In this document: positions 52,144-61,350 of the stretch, one piece after another
How the letters are laid out: each line of letters opens with the position of its first letter
How positions within the stretch are numbered: the stretch's first letter is position 1
Origin: Planotetraspora phitsanulokensis
Lineage (GTDB): Bacteria > Actinomycetota > Actinomycetes > Streptosporangiales > Streptosporangiaceae
Assembly: GCF_016863295.1 (NCBI RefSeq)
Contig: NZ_BOOP01000022.1
Coordinates: 178,507-242,506 of the forward strand
Length of the DNA stretch: 64,000 nucleotides
Direction: 5' to 3'
Position numbers and translations under genes: made by a program
Notes under the pieces: model-generated
The model's input: only the letters and a program-made list of their open reading frames with translations
What the model was told of the DNA's origin: nothing
The model's database searches: none

Positions 52144-52822
52144 AGCCCGCGTCGCCCGTCCGGCGGCGGCCCTCCTCGAGGAACGCCGCCAGGGCTCCGG
52201 TCTCGGCGAGGTCGCCCAACGGCCGGGCGGCGCCGAACGGCATGTTCCAGAAGTCGCCCTCGCGAGGACGCCAGGGCCCGACGTAGGCGTAGGGCTCGTC
52301 GATCGCCGAGTCGCCGAGGGAGACGCCGTAGTTGACCTCGTCGAGGGTGATGGCGAGATCGAAGTGCTCCGGCCAGAGCACGGGAGCCATCTCCTGACCG
52401 GCCGCGGAGGCCAGGCGGCGAAGCTCGGTGTCGCCCCTGGCGAGGCAGTGCGTCAGGTAGGCCGCGGCATCCGCCTCGACGTTCACGCTCTGACCCGGAT
52501 CGGCGCCCGAACCGTCCTGGTAGAGCCCCTCGGGCGCGCCCGCCTCGACGCCCGCCGCCTCCGCCAGCGAGGCGTAGGTGACCCCGTGGAGTGGCAGCAT
52601 GTCTCCGGTCTCGGTGATCAGCGAGTCGCCGTCGACGCGCAGGTCGGGTGTGGAGACGGTGGCGAACCCTCCGGCGACGACGCGCAGCCGGATGGTGCCG
52701 CTCGTCCGGTACTGGGGGCCGGCCATGATCAGCTCGGCCACGCCGTGCAGCGCCTGTCTCGTCCGCGTGAGCCCGGCCGGCACGCCTGCGGAAGGGGTCG
52801 CGGATGAACCGTCGTCTCGCAT
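52142..52822 (-). CDS. Conserved-looking hypothetical protein
   Basis: A 226-residue soluble protein without a family I can name. Ordered-looking segments are L-H-G-V-A-E-L-I-M-A-G-P-Q-Y-R, G-T-I-R-L-R-V-V-A-G-G-F and Y-A-Y-V-G-P-W-R-P-R-E-G-D-F-W-N. Good codon bias and a clear ribosome-binding site (GGAGAAGA before ATG 52822) support a real gene. No signal peptide or transmembrane helix is seen. It stands alone, convergent with the deacetylase gene and divergent from the CPBP gene. Confidence 0.75.
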   Translation of the reverse strand: MRDDGSSATPSAGVPAGLTRTRQALHGVAELIMAGPQYRTSGTIRLRVVAGGFATVSTPDLRVDGDSLITETGDMLPLHGVTYASLAEAAGVEAGAPEGLYQDGSGADPGQSVNVEADAAAYLTHCLARGDTELRRLASAAGQEMAPVLWPEHFDLAITLDEVNYGVSLGDSAIDEPYAYVGPWRPREGDFWNMPFGAARPLGDLAETGALAAFLEEGRRRTGDAG

Positions 52823-53008
52823 TGTCTTCTCCTTCAGGCTCGGGCCGGGCCGCGTCGTCGCACGTCGCGTCCGGGCGTCCCGACGCCCCGGGGCCGATCG
52901 AGCACCGCAGCCCTTCTACGACTAGCCTGCGGGCATGGACGACGACGCCTCCACCCGCCACAGGGTAACCGCCGCGACGGAGGGCCCGGCCATGGGCGGC
53001 GCGGGCCG

Positions 53009-53818
53009 GTGACCGCGACCCCCCAGTCCGGCTCCGAGCCCGGTTCCCAGGTCACGGCCGATCTACGCGGGCTGACCCCCAGGCTCATCGGGCCGGAGAT
53101 CGTCGCCGTCTTCTCCGTGTCGCTCGGCGCCAGCGCCCTGTTCGCGCTCATCCGCCTGATCGGCGCGCTGACCGCGCCCAAGTCGCTCAGCGGGCAGCAG
53201 GCCCTCCTCATCGGATCGCTCGCGCCCGGCAGGCCCTGGCTGGACCTCACCCTCCAGGTGGCCGAGATCACCGTGAACGTGGCCCCCGTCGGGCTGGTCG
53301 CCTACCTGCTCGCCCGGTCGGGCGAGTCCATGCGGACGATCGGCGTCGACCTGCGCGAACCGGGCCGTGACCTGCTCAGGGGCGCCGCGCTCGCGGCGGC
53401 CATCGGCGGCTCCGGCCTGGCCTTCTATCTGGTGGCGTTCAGCTCCGGGATCAACCTGAACGTCGTCCCCGAGTCGCTGCCCCCCGAATGGTGGCGGGTG
53501 CCGATCCTGCTCCTCGGCGCCGCACAGAACGGCGTGCTCGAAGAGGTGCTGGTCGCCGGATACCTCCTGCACCGGCTCGCCCAGCGCGGCTGGTCGCCCT
53601 GGCGTTCGGTGGTCGTCGCGTCGCTGCTGCGCGGCTCGTACCACCTCTACCAGGGCTTCGGCGGATTCATCGGAAACGTGGTGATGGGCCTGATCTTCGG
53701 GCGGCTCTACCAGCGCTGGGGACGGGCGACGCCCCTGATTGTCGCCCACACGCTGATCGACTCCGTGGCCTTCGTCGGATACGGCCTGCTCCGCGGCAAG
53801 GTCTCCTGGCTCCCCTGA
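53009..53818 (+). CDS. CPBP family intramembrane glutamic protease
   Basis: A 269-residue membrane protein with about six helices. The CPBP/Abi motifs are present: G-V-L-E-E-V-L-V-A-G-Y-L (EExxxR-type motif 1, but with G where R is usual), R-G-S-Y-H-L-Y-Q-G (motif 2, His), and A-H-T-L-I-D (motif 3). Members cleave in the membrane (as Rce1 does) or act in immunity to bacteriocins. GTG at 53009. Upstream 52823-53008 is a short divergent promoter region. Confidence 0.88.
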   Translation: MTATPQSGSEPGSQVTADLRGLTPRLIGPEIVAVFSVSLGASALFALIRLIGALTAPKSLSGQQALLIGSLAPGRPWLDLTLQVAEITVNVAPVGLVAYLLARSGESMRTIGVDLREPGRDLLRGAALAAAIGGSGLAFYLVAFSSGINLNVVPESLPPEWWRVPILLLGAAQNGVLEEVLVAGYLLHRLAQRGWSPWRSVVVASLLRGSYHLYQGFGGFIGNVVMGLIFGRLYQRWGRATPLIVAHTLIDSVAFVGYGLLRGKVSWLP

Positions 53819-53894
53819 CGGCCGCCCTGACCCTCCGGAAAACTCATGAAGTCGGCTTGCGCCAATCGGCCGACGTGAGACCATGTGGGACGTT

Positions 53895-54506
53895 ATGCGC
53901 GCCCGGTTACCCCTTCGTCTCGCGCGATCGGCGTTCTTCGCCATCGTGTGCGTGATGTTGGCCGTCGGTGCGCACCGGCTGGGTGGCGGATCGATCCCCT
54001 CGTTCACGACGGCGCTGGCGGCGGGAGCCGTCGTGCTGGCCGTCGCGGCGGGCATGGCCGGACGTGAGCGCAGCGCCTCCACGATCAGCGTCCTGCTGGT
54101 GGTCGCGCAGGCGTCCCTCCACGAACTGTTCGACCGTACGGCCCCGGCCGCCGCGTCGGCGCTCCCCGCCGTCCACGCGCACGGCGGCCTCGGCGTCGAC
54201 CTGGGCATGATCATCGCCCACCTCACCGCCACGCTGATCACCGGCTGGTGGCTGGCCCGCGGTGAGATCGCGTTGTGGTCGCTGCTGCGCCGGGCGGGCG
54301 CGCGGGCCACGGGCTCGTTGCGCGCCCTCCTCGCGGTCCTGTCCCGGGAACCGGCGCCGGTCCTGCCCCGGTCCTTCGGCTTCCTCTCCACCGTCTCGCG
54401 TGTCCGTCCCGGCCGGGTGCTGCTCCACGCCGTCACCCGGCGCGGACCGCCCCGTCCCGCCGCACCGCGCCTTCTCGTGCGCGCCGCCGGGACGTCTTCC
54501 GCGTGA
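53895..54506 (+). CDS. Hypothetical membrane protein next to ycnI
   Basis: A 203-residue protein with about four hydrophobic segments (A-F-F-A-I-V-C-V-M-L-A-V-G, L-A-A-G-A-V-V-L-A-V-A-A-G, I-S-V-L-L-V-V-A-Q-A-S and M-I-I-A-H-L-T-A-T-L-I-T-G-W-W-L). The loop H-E-L-F-D-R-T ... H-A-H-G-G carries several histidines, suggesting metal binding. Together with the following YcnI gene it resembles actinobacterial copper-handling pairs. ATG 53895 or 53883 could be the start; 53895 has the better TGGGA. Confidence 0.65.
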   Translation: MRARLPLRLARSAFFAIVCVMLAVGAHRLGGGSIPSFTTALAAGAVVLAVAAGMAGRERSASTISVLLVVAQASLHELFDRTAPAAASALPAVHAHGGLGVDLGMIIAHLTATLITGWWLARGEIALWSLLRRAGARATGSLRALLAVLSREPAPVLPRSFGFLSTVSRVRPGRVLLHAVTRRGPPRPAAPRLLVRAAGTSSA

Positions 54507-54568
54507 TCTCCGCGATCTCGTGGTCTCCGTGATCTCCGTGATCTCCGTGATCTCCGCCTGATCTGCGG
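54503..54568. repeat. 9-bp tandem repeat (tctccgtga)
   Basis: Four near-perfect tandem units tctccgtga at 54533-54560, flanked by degenerate copies (54505-54530), start at the end of the membrane protein gene and fill the gap before ycnI. Confidence 0.8.
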
Positions 54569-54658
54569 TCAGGGACGCTTCCGGTACGGCTCGCGCGCTG
54601 TCGCCGTTCCCGTGAACGGGTCATCGTCCTTCCCCGTAACCCAGAAGTGGAGATTCCC

Positions 54659-55393
54659 ATGGCGTTCAACGCCGCGTTCCGCCGTGCCGGCGCCGTCACC
54701 GCCGGAGCCCTGGCCCTCACCGTCGGCCTGGCCGTACCGGCCCTCGCCCACGTCACGATCAACCCCGGCAGTGCCGTGAAGGGCAGCTGGACCAAGGTCG
54801 CGTTCCGGGTGCCGAACGAGCGTGACGACGCGTCCACCACCAAGGTGGAGGTCGACTTCCCGACCGACCACCCGCTGCCCTTCGTCTCGGTCCGGCCGAT
54901 TCCGGGGTGGGACGTCAAGGTGACCCAGGGCAAGCTGCCCAAGCCGGTCGTCAACGACGACGGGGACACGGTCACCGAGTCGGTCCTGAAGATCACCTGG
55001 AGCGGCGGGGAGATCAGCGCCGGGCAGTTCCAGGAGTTCGAGGTGTCGGTCGGCCCGCTGCCCAAGACCGTCGACGAGCTGGACTTCCCGGCCACGCAGA
55101 CCTACTCCAACGGGGAGGTCGTGAAGTGGGCGGACGAGCCCAAGGCGGACGGCTCCGAGGCCGAGCACCCGGTGCCCGCGCTCAAGCTGGTCGCCGGAAC
55201 CGACGAGGACGCCTCCGGCGCCGCACCGTCCCCGGCGCCCACGGCCACCGTGCTCGGAGACGCCGGGCACGCCGCCCCGCCGGAGGTCGCGGATTCGGAC
55301 TCCACCGCCCGGGCGATCGGCGCCGTCGGCATCGCCGTCGGCCTGATCGGCACCGCTGTGGGCGTCCTCGGCCTGCGCCGCTCGCGTAACTGA
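54659..55393 (+). CDS. ycnI: YcnI family copper-binding membrane protein
   Basis: A 244-residue DUF1775/YcnI protein. A cleavable signal (1-30) leaves H31 as the new N-terminal residue (A-L-A then H-V-T-I-N-P), the feature that lets YcnI bind Cu(II) through a histidine brace. The domain has V-P-N-E-R and W-S-G-G-E-I-S-A-G-Q-F-Q-E-F. A Pro-rich stalk and a C-terminal helix (A-I-G-V-A-V-type, about 220-238) anchor it to the outer face of the membrane. The PCuAC and Sco partners common in such operons are not next to it. Confidence 0.93.
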   Translation: MAFNAAFRRAGAVTAGALALTVGLAVPALAHVTINPGSAVKGSWTKVAFRVPNERDDASTTKVEVDFPTDHPLPFVSVRPIPGWDVKVTQGKLPKPVVNDDGDTVTESVLKITWSGGEISAGQFQEFEVSVGPLPKTVDELDFPATQTYSNGEVVKWADEPKADGSEAEHPVPALKLVAGTDEDASGAAPSPAPTATVLGDAGHAAPPEVADSDSTARAIGAVGIAVGLIGTAVGVLGLRRSRN

Positions 55394-55697
55394 CGCCGCC
55401 GCGCCGTGGCCGGTCCCGGGCCTGTACGGCCGGGGCCGGCCGCGCGTGTCTCCAGGTCGGACACCCGGTCAATAATGGGATGAAACGTATAAAATCCGTC
55501 AATTTCCGGCCCGGTGGCGTATGCGGAGCGTCAATATCGCCGAGCCTGGACCCGATTCGGGGTTTGCTGACGCGAGGCGGCCCGTCGAGGCTTTGAACGG
55601 CCGGCCGTACCTTGGGATTCAGCCGGGGGATTCATGGGCGTGCCCGCGGCAGGCGTTCGGGCCCGATCTCGCCCTCGACAGACTCGGGAGGGTCTGG
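55394..55697. other. Intergenic region before kdpD
   Basis: No gene. A GC-rich imperfect hairpin at about 55413-55445 may terminate ycnI. AT-rich sequence near 55470-55505 is a likely promoter for kdpD. The frame of KdpD stays open back to about 55521, but this leader has no conserved character. Confidence 0.5.
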
Positions 55698-58283
55698 ATG
55701 CCACGCGGGCGACTGCGGATCTATTTGGGGGCCGCCCCAGGCGTCGGCAAGACGTTCTCCATGCTCGGCGAAGGCCGCCGGGCGATGCAGCGCGGCCGGG
55801 ACGTGGTCGTCGGCTTCGTCGAGACCCATGACCGCCCGCACACGGCCGAGCTCCTCGTGGGAATGGAGATCATCCCACGGCGGACCGTCCTGTATCGGGA
55901 CACGACCTTCACCGAGCTCGACGTGGACGCGGTGATCGCCCGGCGCCCGAAGGTGGCGCTGCTCGACGAGCTGGCGCACACGAACGTCCCCGGCTCACGC
56001 AACGCCAAGCGGTGGGAGGACATCGAGGAGATCCTCGAGGCGGGCATCGACGTCGTCTCGACGGTGAACATCCAGCACCTGGAGTCGGTCAACGACGTCG
56101 CCCGGCAGATCACCGGAGTCCCGCAGCGCGAGACCGTGCCGGACGAGGTGGTGCGGCGTGCCGACCAGGTCGAACTGGTGGACATGTCGCCGGAGGCGCT
56201 GCGCCGCCGGATGGCGCACGGCAACGTCTATCTCCCGGAGAAGGTCGACGCGGCGCTGTCGAACTACTTCCGGGTGGGCAACCTCACGGCGCTGCGCGAG
56301 CTGGCGCTGCTGTGGGTCGCGGGAAAGGTCGACGAGCAACTCGAGCGCTACCGGACCGAGCACGGGATCGCGGGCACGTGGGAGACGCGTGAGCGGGTGG
56401 TGGTCGCCCTGACGGGGGGCCCCGAGGGCGACACGCTGATCAGGCGGGCGGCGCGGATCGCGGCCAGGACCAAGGGCGCCGACCTGCTCGCCGTCCACGT
56501 CACGCAGGCCGACGGGCTGAGCGGCACGGACCCCGTGGGCCTCACCACGCAACGCGCGCTCGTGGAGAGCCTGGGCGGGTCCTACCACCAGGTGGTGGGG
56601 AACGACGTCCCCCGGGCGTTGCTCGACTTCGCCCGGGGAGTGAACGCCACCCAGCTCGTGATGGGGGTCTCCCGCCGCGGCCGCCTGGCCCAGCTGTTCT
56701 CACGGGGTGTCGGTTTCACCGTGACCACGCTGTCCGGGGCCATCGACGTGCACATGATCACGCATGACGAGGTCAGCAAGGGACGGCGTCCCGCGCCCTC
56801 GAGGGCCGCGCTGACCAGGAACAGAAGGCTGGCCGGCTGGTTGCTCGCCCTGCTCGGCGTGCCCGCCCTGACGGCGGCGCTGCTCCCGCTGCGCGGGGAG
56901 CTGACCCTGCCGAGCCAGATCCTGCTCTTCCTGGTGGCCGTGGTCGGAGTGGCCCTCGTGGGCGGCATGTGGCCGGCCGTTACGGCGGCCGTCGGCGGAT
57001 TCCTGCTGCTCAACTGGTATTTCACGCCGCCCCTGCACACCTGGACGATCGCCAATCCGGAGAACCTGCTGGCCCTGATCGTGTTCGTGCTCGTGGCGGG
57101 CTCGGTCAGCTGGATCGTCGACCTCGCGGCCCGCCGTACCCGAGAGGCCGCCAGGGCGGGGGCCGACGCCGAGGTCCTCTCGGCGCTCGCCGGCCACGTC
57201 CTGCGTGGTGAGGCGGCACTGCCGTCGCTGCTCGCGCGGCTCAGGGAGATCTTCGGCCTCGCCTCGGTCACGTTGCTCGAACGGCGGCCGGAGGTGGAGC
57301 CCAGCCTCGGCGACAAGTCCGAGCCGAAGGCGTGGCGCATCGTCGCCACCACCGGCGGGGTGCCGTGCACCTGTCCGGGGATCGCCGACACCGAGATGCC
57401 GATCGCCGACGATCTCGTGCTGGCCCTGCGCGGCCGTCTGCTCGACGCATCCGACCGCAGGGTCGTGGAGGCGTTCGCGGCGGAGGCGGCCGTGGTCCTG
57501 CGCCAGGAACGGCTGGAGCGGGAGGCCGAACAGGTCAGGCCCCTCGCGGAGGCCGACAAGATGCGCACGGCGCTGCTCGCCGCCGTAAGCCATGACCTCA
57601 GGACGCCGCTGGCCTCGGCGAAGGCCGCGGTGGAGAGCCTGCGCAACACCGACATCGAGTGGTCGCCGCACGACCGCTCCGAACTGCTCGCGACGGCCGA
57701 GGAGTCCCTGGTCAAGCTCAACCGGCTCGTGGTGAACCTGCTCGACATGAGCCGCCTCCAGGCCGGAGTGCTGGGCGTCACCGCGGAGCTGGTGGCGCTC
57801 GAGGAGGTCGTCCCCAGGGCCGTCGACGATCTCGGCCATCTGAGCGGTCGGGTCCAGGCTGACATCCCGCCGGACTTCCCGGAGGTGGTCGCCGACCCCG
57901 CCCTGCTCGAGCGGATCCTCGCCAACGTCATGTCCAACGCGGTCCGCTACAGCCCCGAGGCCGAGCGGACGCTGGTCACCGCGAGCTGGCACGGCGAGCA
58001 GGTCCAGATCCGGGTCATCGACCGTGGTCCCGGCATCCCGCCCGAGGATCATGACCGGGTGTTCATGCCGTTCCAGCGGCTCGGCGACCGTGACAACCAC
58101 ACCGGCGTCGGGCTCGGGCTGGCGCTGTCGCGCGGGCTGGCGGAGGCCATGGGGGGCACTCTCCTGCCCGAGGAGACTCCCGGGGGCGGCACCACCATGA
58201 TCCTCACGCTGCCGATCTGGTCGGGGGCGAAAGCCGTACAGAATGCGGTCGAGACCGCGCCGGCGGTCGCCGACGAGAGCTGA
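55698..58283 (+). CDS. kdpD: KdpD-like sensor histidine kinase
   Basis: An 861-residue KdpD. The N-terminal KdpD domain starts R-G-R-L-R-I-Y-L-G-A-A-P-G-V-G-K-T (P-loop near residues 11-19), a Usp-like domain follows (about 270-370), then four transmembrane helices (about 380-480), a GAF-like domain, the H box V-S-H-D-L-R-T-P (about 629-636), and HATPase N, G1 and G2 boxes. KdpD senses potassium or ionic stress. The start at 55698 is set by GGGAGGG 5 bases upstream. No kdpE or kdpFABC lies beside it, so it is an orphan here. Confidence 0.93.
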   Translation: MPRGRLRIYLGAAPGVGKTFSMLGEGRRAMQRGRDVVVGFVETHDRPHTAELLVGMEIIPRRTVLYRDTTFTELDVDAVIARRPKVALLDELAHTNVPGSRNAKRWEDIEEILEAGIDVVSTVNIQHLESVNDVARQITGVPQRETVPDEVVRRADQVELVDMSPEALRRRMAHGNVYLPEKVDAALSNYFRVGNLTALRELALLWVAGKVDEQLERYRTEHGIAGTWETRERVVVALTGGPEGDTLIRRAARIAARTKGADLLAVHVTQADGLSGTDPVGLTTQRALVESLGGSYHQVVGNDVPRALLDFARGVNATQLVMGVSRRGRLAQLFSRGVGFTVTTLSGAIDVHMITHDEVSKGRRPAPSRAALTRNRRLAGWLLALLGVPALTAALLPLRGELTLPSQILLFLVAVVGVALVGGMWPAVTAAVGGFLLLNWYFTPPLHTWTIANPENLLALIVFVLVAGSVSWIVDLAARRTREAARAGADAEVLSALAGHVLRGEAALPSLLARLREIFGLASVTLLERRPEVEPSLGDKSEPKAWRIVATTGGVPCTCPGIADTEMPIADDLVLALRGRLLDASDRRVVEAFAAEAAVVLRQERLEREAEQVRPLAEADKMRTALLAAVSHDLRTPLASAKAAVESLRNTDIEWSPHDRSELLATAEESLVKLNRLVVNLLDMSRLQAGVLGVTAELVALEEVVPRAVDDLGHLSGRVQADIPPDFPEVVADPALLERILANVMSNAVRYSPEAERTLVTASWHGEQVQIRVIDRGPGIPPEDHDRVFMPFQRLGDRDNHTGVGLGLALSRGLAEAMGGTLLPEETPGGGTTMILTLPIWSGAKAVQNAVETAPAVADES

Positions 58284-59454
58284 GGGCGCACCTGGCGCCG
58301 GCGAGTTCCGGGCAACGCCCTGTGAGAGCTGGACCACGCCGACGACTTATCTATGAATATTCCATTGCTGCCCATTATTTCGGGATAAGTCATTTGCAGG
58401 GTGCTAAATGAATGGGCGCGCCTGATTGCGATTGCGGCCGATCTCGGTGCATGGTTGACGTGCCGCCGCCAATCGCCTGCACGATTGGATGAGCGACACG
58501 TCCGGATCCCCCCGGCAAACCGCCTCCACGGGATGAGTTGCGTGGGGACTCCACATTGAGGCATTTATCAGTGCGCACGTCCTATCAACAGACGTTCATA
58601 CTCAGGGTCATGGACCCCGTCTTATCGGGTGTGAATATCGCACCCGCCATTTCCGCTCCGGCACTGCGCCGGGCCACCGCTCCGCCGAGGAGATCGTGTC
58701 CGGACGACCGCCGCAGGCGGCCCGCCGCCCGTCGGCGCGCACGGCGTCCGTCCGCACGGCCCGGTGCTCCCAGTCCCGCGTGGCAGGGCACCCGCCCGGT
58801 GTCCGGCACCGGTTCGAACGGAACCGGGGGTGTCCGGCTCGGTGGTGAGAGGGGGAGCCCGTCTACGCCTCAGGTCCTGGCGATCTCGTCCATGCCGCCG
58901 ATCGGCTTCCGGCCGTCGTCGTCGGCCGATCCGACGACGAGCCCGGCGGCGCCCGTCCGGTCCGCCGCCCAGTCCGCCGCCCAGTCCGTGCGGTCCGTCC
59001 AGCCTGCTCGGTCCGTACGATCCGCGCAGTCCGTCCAGCTCACGCGGCCCGTGCAGTACATGCGGTTCCTGGCCGTGGCGGCGATCCTGCTGCTGCCGCC
59101 GGCCTGGCTGCTGATCCTGCAGCGGTCCTCACGACGGCCCCCGCCGCCACACCGATCCCTGCGCCGGCCACCGCACTGGCCCCCGCATCGGCCGGTGTGC
59201 CTGTGGCCGCAACAGGAGCCGCGCCGTTCTCAGCGGACCTCGACGGCGGGCACGCAGGGGCGTCCGGCGCGGCCGGTGGGCGCGGGCAGCGGCACGACTG
59301 TCGTCGAGTGCCCCCTGGCGGTCTTATTACCTGGGTCTCCGCGTCCGGCGGCCGGCTTTCCGGCCTCGGTGCACCGCATCCACGGCGCCGGCAGCCGTAG
59401 CGGGCGCGGAGACCTCTCACCCGTTCTCCCGGCGGCCTTCCGGATCTCGGCGTG
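58284..59454. other. 1.17-kb region without a convincing gene
   Basis: Bases 58340-58640 are AT-rich and full of inverted repeats: GACTTATC/GATAAGTC (58344-58351, 58384-58391), CATTT/AAATG (58391-58410) and CAATCGCCTGCACGATTG (58470-58487). Bases 58940-59060 are low complexity (repeated cagtccg / cggtccg). From 59059 a signal-peptide-like run (M-R-F-L-A-V-A-A-I-L-L-L-P-P-A-W) is followed in another frame by an Ala/Pro-rich stretch to 59400. That looks like a decayed exported protein gene, but it is not secure. Confidence 0.5.
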
Positions 59455-60168
59455 TCACGCCAGGCAGCGCAGCGCGCTGCGCACCCGCGGATCAAGCGGG
59501 TGATCGTCCGGCAGCCGACCCACGGTGGCCTCGACGAACTCCTCCGGATCCAGCCGGGTGCTCATGTTGTCGATCCGCACGGAGACCCGTCCCGGTCCGG
59601 TTTCGACGTGGGCGCTGGACCCGACCTCGTCGAGCACGAACTCGGCGAAGCGCGTCCGCCAGTTGAGCCGGGCTCCGGCCTCCTTGCCGGTGACGGGCGC
59701 GCCGATGTCGTCGGCGTGCGTCGCGTACTCCGAGGCGTAGTGGAAGGTCTGCAGGCCGGCCGGGTAGGGGCCGACGGAGGTCGCGATCATGGCGTCGCGG
59801 CCGAGGGCGCGCATCCGGCGGCGGGTCTCACCGTTCTTGGTGCGCCACTCCCGCAGCACGTCGGCCACCGGCACCTCGTGTCGACGTCGTATGCACCACT
59901 CGTTGAAGGCGTCGAAACCCCGCTCCACTCCCTCTCTGCCGAGCATCTCGAAGAAGCCGGCGATGTCCTCGTCGAGGCAGGCCTGGTTGTAGAGCTCCTC
60001 GCCCGCGAGGTGGCCGAGAACATCGCGGACGGTCCATCCCGCACACCGCGACGGTTGGTCCCAGCCCTGCTCGTCGAGGGACGAGAAGAACCGGTCCAGC
60101 CGTCGCGCCTCGTCGTCGAAGATCTCGAACGGGTCGAGATCCGCAAGCTGATCCGATTCTGTGGTCAT
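59455..60168 (-). CDS. Maleylpyruvate isomerase-like mycothiol-dependent protein
   Basis: A 237-residue DinB/MDMPI-type helical bundle. The first metal histidine is in V-L-G-H-L-A-G-E-E (H53); E and H partners are in F-H-Y-A-S-E-Y-A-T-H-A-D-D-I-G. A smaller C-terminal domain follows. Family members use mycothiol for isomerisation or detoxification, or are anti-sigma-like regulators. Start ATG 60168. It lies 56 bp downstream of the pirin gene on the same strand and is probably co-transcribed. Confidence 0.87.
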   Translation of the reverse strand: MTTESDQLADLDPFEIFDDEARRLDRFFSSLDEQGWDQPSRCAGWTVRDVLGHLAGEELYNQACLDEDIAGFFEMLGREGVERGFDAFNEWCIRRRHEVPVADVLREWRTKNGETRRRMRALGRDAMIATSVGPYPAGLQTFHYASEYATHADDIGAPVTGKEAGARLNWRTRFAEFVLDEVGSSAHVETGPGRVSVRIDNMSTRLDPEEFVEATVGRLPDDHPLDPRVRSALRCLA

Positions 60169-60224
60169 GCCCTCAGCGTTACCCCCGTACGGCGTGGTCT
60201 CACCAGGCACGACCCGCGGGATCG

Positions 60225-61286
60225 CTACCTGCGGCGGCCGCGCGGTCTCATCGGCGTCACGGGCAGGGTGGGGGCGGGCAGCGCGGCGCCGTCGAAGCCG
60301 TCGACCGTGCCGAAGGCCGTGCCTGTGGTCCACTCCTCGCGGTAGCCGGCGATCTCCTCGTGAGTACGGCCGACGAAGTTCCACCACATGATGATCTCTT
60401 CCTCGAACGGCTCGCCCCCGATGAGCAGCAGTCGCGCGGGCCTGCGGGCGCGCAGCGAGAGATGGTCCCGGCCGGAGCCGAGGTAGAGCAGGGGGCCGGG
60501 TTCGAGCACGGCGTCTTCGCCGCCGTCCGTCCCCGTCTCGGTCCCTGCCTCGGTCCCTGCCTCGGACCCTGCCTCGGACCCTGCCTCGGTCCCTGTCTCT
60601 GCCTCCGTCTCCTGCGCTGTCTCCGTCTCCGCGACCTCGACCGCTCCGGTGAGTCCCAACAGGGCGTGCTCGAAGTCGGGGCGCAGCGGAATTGTGATCT
60701 CGGCGCCGCCGTCCAGATTGATCTCGGCTCCGACCAGAGGGGTGTAGGTCTGCGCGGGGGACGTCGCGCCGCCCAGCTCGCCGAGGATGACCGTCACGCT
60801 CGCGCCGGCGCCACCCAGCTCGGGAAGGGCCTGATGGTGCTCGAAGTGAGGGGCGACCTTCCGCTGGGAGTCGGGAAGGGCGATCCACAGCTGCACTCCG
60901 TGCAGGACCGTCTCACCCGGCGACTCCTCCGAATGGGAGATCGCCCGGCCCGCCGTCATGAGGTTGAGCTGGCCCGGCTTGACGAGCTGCTCGCTGCCGA
61001 CGCTGTCCCGGTGCAGGATCTCGCCCTGGACCAGCCAGCTGACGGTCTGCAGCCCGGTGTGCGGATGTGGAGGAAGGCGCATGACGGCCGTCTCCGGCCC
61101 GTAGTAGTCGATGAAACACCAGGCCCCGACCATCCGGCGATCGCGGTTCGGCAGGGTCCTGGTCACCTTCATTCCCCGCGGACCGCCGAGCACGACGTCG
61201 CGTCCGGTGAGGAACTCCGCGACCGGGCCATCCGGCGCCGTCCCGACGCACACCGTCTCCAGCGGGTCCTGTTCCAGGTTGCTCAT
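60225..61286 (-). CDS. Pirin family protein with a repeat insertion
   Basis: A 353-residue bicupin. Metal-binding residues are P-H-P-H-T-G-L and the late H-S-E motif (A-I-S-H-S-E-E). Pirins act as quercetinases or redox-sensing cofactors. The C-terminal cupin is interrupted at about 225-265 by an acidic insertion of E-A-G-T/S tetrapeptides. The ATG at 61286 was chosen because a TACATT -10 lies 6 bases upstream and no ribosome-binding site exists. Confidence 0.9.
   Translation of the reverse strand: MSNLEQDPLETVCVGTAPDGPVAEFLTGRDVVLGGPRGMKVTRTLPNRDRRMVGAWCFIDYYGPETAVMRLPPHPHTGLQTVSWLVQGEILHRDSVGSEQLVKPGQLNLMTAGRAISHSEESPGETVLHGVQLWIALPDSQRKVAPHFEHHQALPELGGAGASVTVILGELGGATSPAQTYTPLVGAEINLDGGAEITIPLRPDFEHALLGLTGAVEVAETETAQETEAETGTEAGSEAGSEAGTEAGTETGTDGGEDAVLEPGPLLYLGSGRDHLSLRARRPARLLLIGGEPFEEEIIMWWNFVGRTHEEIAGYREEWTTGTAFGTVDGFDGAALPAPTLPVTPMRPRGRRR
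60530..60600 (-). repeat. 12-bp tandem repeat inside the pirin gene
   Basis: About six units of ggtccctgcctc (with a/t variants) encode G-T-E-A / G-S-E-A on the minus strand; a more degenerate 6- to 12-bp continuation reaches 60640. The period keeps the frame, so the loop length can vary without breaking the protein. Confidence 0.85.
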
Positions 61287-61292
61287 GCCCAA

Positions 61293-61298
61293 AATGTA
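61293..61298 (-). promoter_or_regulatory. -10 element, leaderless promoter of the pirin gene
   Basis: TACATT on the minus strand ends 6 bases before the ATG at 61286, with no ribosome-binding site. It matches the spacing of leaderless actinobacterial genes. Confidence 0.5.
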
Positions 61299-61350
61299 CG
61301 GCCTTGGCTGCGCCTGCTGGAGACGTGCGGCATGTGACCGCCGTCTCGGC

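Noticed and set aside
58810..58835. A GGTTCGAAC motif resembling a tRNA T-loop
   Set aside because: No acceptor stem, anticodon arm or CCA-side pairing can be built around it.
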